Notes under the pieces: generated by a model
Told to the model about the DNA's origin: nothing
What the model saw: only the letters and a program-made list of their open reading frames with translations
Database searches by the model: none
Shown: piece by piece, positions 5,634 to 6,434 of the stretch
How positions within the stretch are numbered: position 1 is the first letter of the stretch
Layout: each line of letters opens with the position of its first letter
Program-made: the position numbers and the translations under genes
Source of the DNA: Patescibacteria group bacterium
Lineage (GTDB): Bacteria; Patescibacteriota; Minisyncoccia; Phycocordibacterales; Phycocordibacteraceae
Reading direction: 5' to 3'
Assembly: GCA_018826405.1 (NCBI GenBank)
Contig: JAHJZL010000013.1
Location: forward strand, 1-6,434
Length of the DNA: 6,434 nucleotides

Positions 5634-6434
5634 ATGCAGAAGTATGTAGTTATAGAGAAGCTTGTGGGACAAACTCCTCTTCAGGCAGTTAAGCTATTTC
5701 AGAATAGCCACCCTGAGTACTCAGAAGTTCCTTTGAGCTATGCGGGCCGACTTGATCCTATGGCCTCTGGAAAACTTCTTGTACTTATTGGGGACGAGTG
5801 CAAGAACCAGAAAAGCTATCACGGGCTAGACAAAGAATATGAAATTGAGGTTTTGCTCGATATCGGAACTGATACAGGAGATGTGCTTGGACTTGTTACG
5901 CACGCAGACATACAGACAGAATCTGGAATTGCAGATGCGCTTACTCAAGTAACAGGATCCTTTGAAGTTCCCTACCCGGCTTTTTCATCAAAGACAGTTG
6001 ATGGAAAACCCCTCTTCCTACACACACTTGAAGGAAACTTGGATTCAATAACGATCCCAACGCATACTGAAACAATCTTCTCGATTAAGATTCTTGCCAA
6101 GGAGCAAGTATCATCTTCAGAACTTCAGAAGCGTATAACAAATGCTCTTCTCCTTGCTCCAACATCAGAAGAACCTTCAAAAGTACTCGGGGCAGACTTT
6201 AGACAGGACGCTGTGCGAGAATCTTGGAAAAGGCTCTTCTCTGCTCACCCAAACAGGACATATGCCGTCTACACCCTTCGTGTCGCCTGCGCTTCAGGAA
6301 CGTACATGCGCACGCTTGCCGGGCGTATTGGAGAAGCTCTAGAAACAAAGGCCTGCGCACTCTCTATTCATCGGACAAAGATCGGGAGGCGCAGTTCTGT
6401 ATTGGGAATTTCAGTTTGGTCTAGATTGTATAGA
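5634..6434 (+). CDS. truB: tRNA pseudouridine(55) synthase TruB (3' end outside window)
   Basis: TruB converts U55 of the tRNA T-loop to pseudouridine. The frame runs from ATG 5634 to the right edge without a stop, giving 267 visible residues of a family of about 230-320. The catalytic motif is YAGRLDPMASGKLLVLIG with nucleophile Asp41, corresponding to GHAGTLDPLATG in E. coli TruB. The conserved tyrosine is Tyr69 in KEYEIEV, followed by DIGTDTGDVLG (76-86). YPAFSSKTVDGKPLF (from about 114) matches the family PPAYSAxKxxGxxLY segment, and the C-terminal core CASGTYMRTLAGRIGEAL (Gly222-Thr-Tyr) matches SSGTYIRSLAxDLG. Odd points: the normal DKPxGxTS N-terminus is IEKLVGQTPL, the motif His is Tyr36, and about 50 residues between the IKILAK and TYAVYTL strands look longer than usual. 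Whether a C-terminal PUA domain follows cannot be seen. The gene is preceded by a terminator and a TAGGAT element. Confidence 0.92.
   Translation, partial: MQKYVVIEKLVGQTPLQAVKLFQNSHPEYSEVPLSYAGRLDPMASGKLLVLIGDECKNQKSYHGLDKEYEIEVLLDIGTDTGDVLGLVTHADIQTESGIADALTQVTGSFEVPYPAFSSKTVDGKPLFLHTLEGNLDSITIPTHTETIFSIKILAKEQVSSSELQKRITNALLLAPTSEEPSKVLGADFRQDAVRESWKRLFSAHPNRTYAVYTLRVACASGTYMRTLAGRIGEALETKACALSIHRTKIGRRSSVLGISVWSRLYR

Noticed and set aside
6142..6424. Two short plus-strand frames near the right edge
   Set aside because: They lie in other frames of truB, whose C-terminal motif GTYMRTLA is clearly encoded over the same bases.
1..6434. CRISPR array, tRNA or rRNA gene, insertion sequence, toxin-antitoxin or defence system
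   Set aside because: No regularly spaced repeats, cloverleaf structure, transposase motifs or terminal inverted repeats were seen, and nearly all bases are covered by the listed genes.

Overview
The window is a compact, ordinary-looking bacterial chromosome segment with six protein families that can be named and one small protein that cannot. Moderate GC by eye, very short intergenic gaps, a divergent TruB and RmuC, several starts with a -10-like box almost touching the start codon and few Shine-Dalgarno sequences together suggest a small-genome lineage such as Candidatus Patescibacteria (CPR, Parcubacteria-like). This placement is an inference from style and family flavour, not from a marker search. 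TGA is a stop (end of the ATPase gene), so the code is standard table 11 and not the TGA-glycine code of some CPR groups.

Layout: the left edge holds the 3' part of recR on the plus strand. It converges on rplU (ribosomal protein L21, minus strand) across a 31-nt gap filled by one symmetrical, probably bidirectional terminator. Reading leftward on the minus strand is a three-gene run: a P2-type cation ATPase (4648 to 1970), rmuC (1973 to 912, overlapping the ATPase stop by 4 nt as ATGA) and rplU (863 to 534), which appears to have its own promoter. The ATPase gene is divergent from yqeY (GatB/YqeY-domain protein, plus strand, from 4697) across only 48 nt, in which both genes have an extended -10 (TGn) box. 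Downstream of yqeY lie a small hairpin, a possible leader mini-ORF, an unrecognised 111-residue protein and a clear Rho-independent terminator. The last gene is truB, starting at 5634 and still open at the right edge.

The genes serve housekeeping roles: DNA repair (RecR, RmuC), translation and tRNA modification (L21, TruB, YqeY-type protein) and ion transport (ATPase). No single pathway links them. There is no sign of a mobile element, CRISPR array, toxin-antitoxin pair or defence system. No gene-free stretch exceeds 300 bases; the largest gap is 85 nt (5153-5237). The points most worth a second look are the overlapping divergent promoters, the repeated placement of a -10-like hexamer 6 nt before an ATG, the substituted signature residues of the ATPase, the divergent catalytic motif of TruB, and the unrecognised small protein with its leader region.
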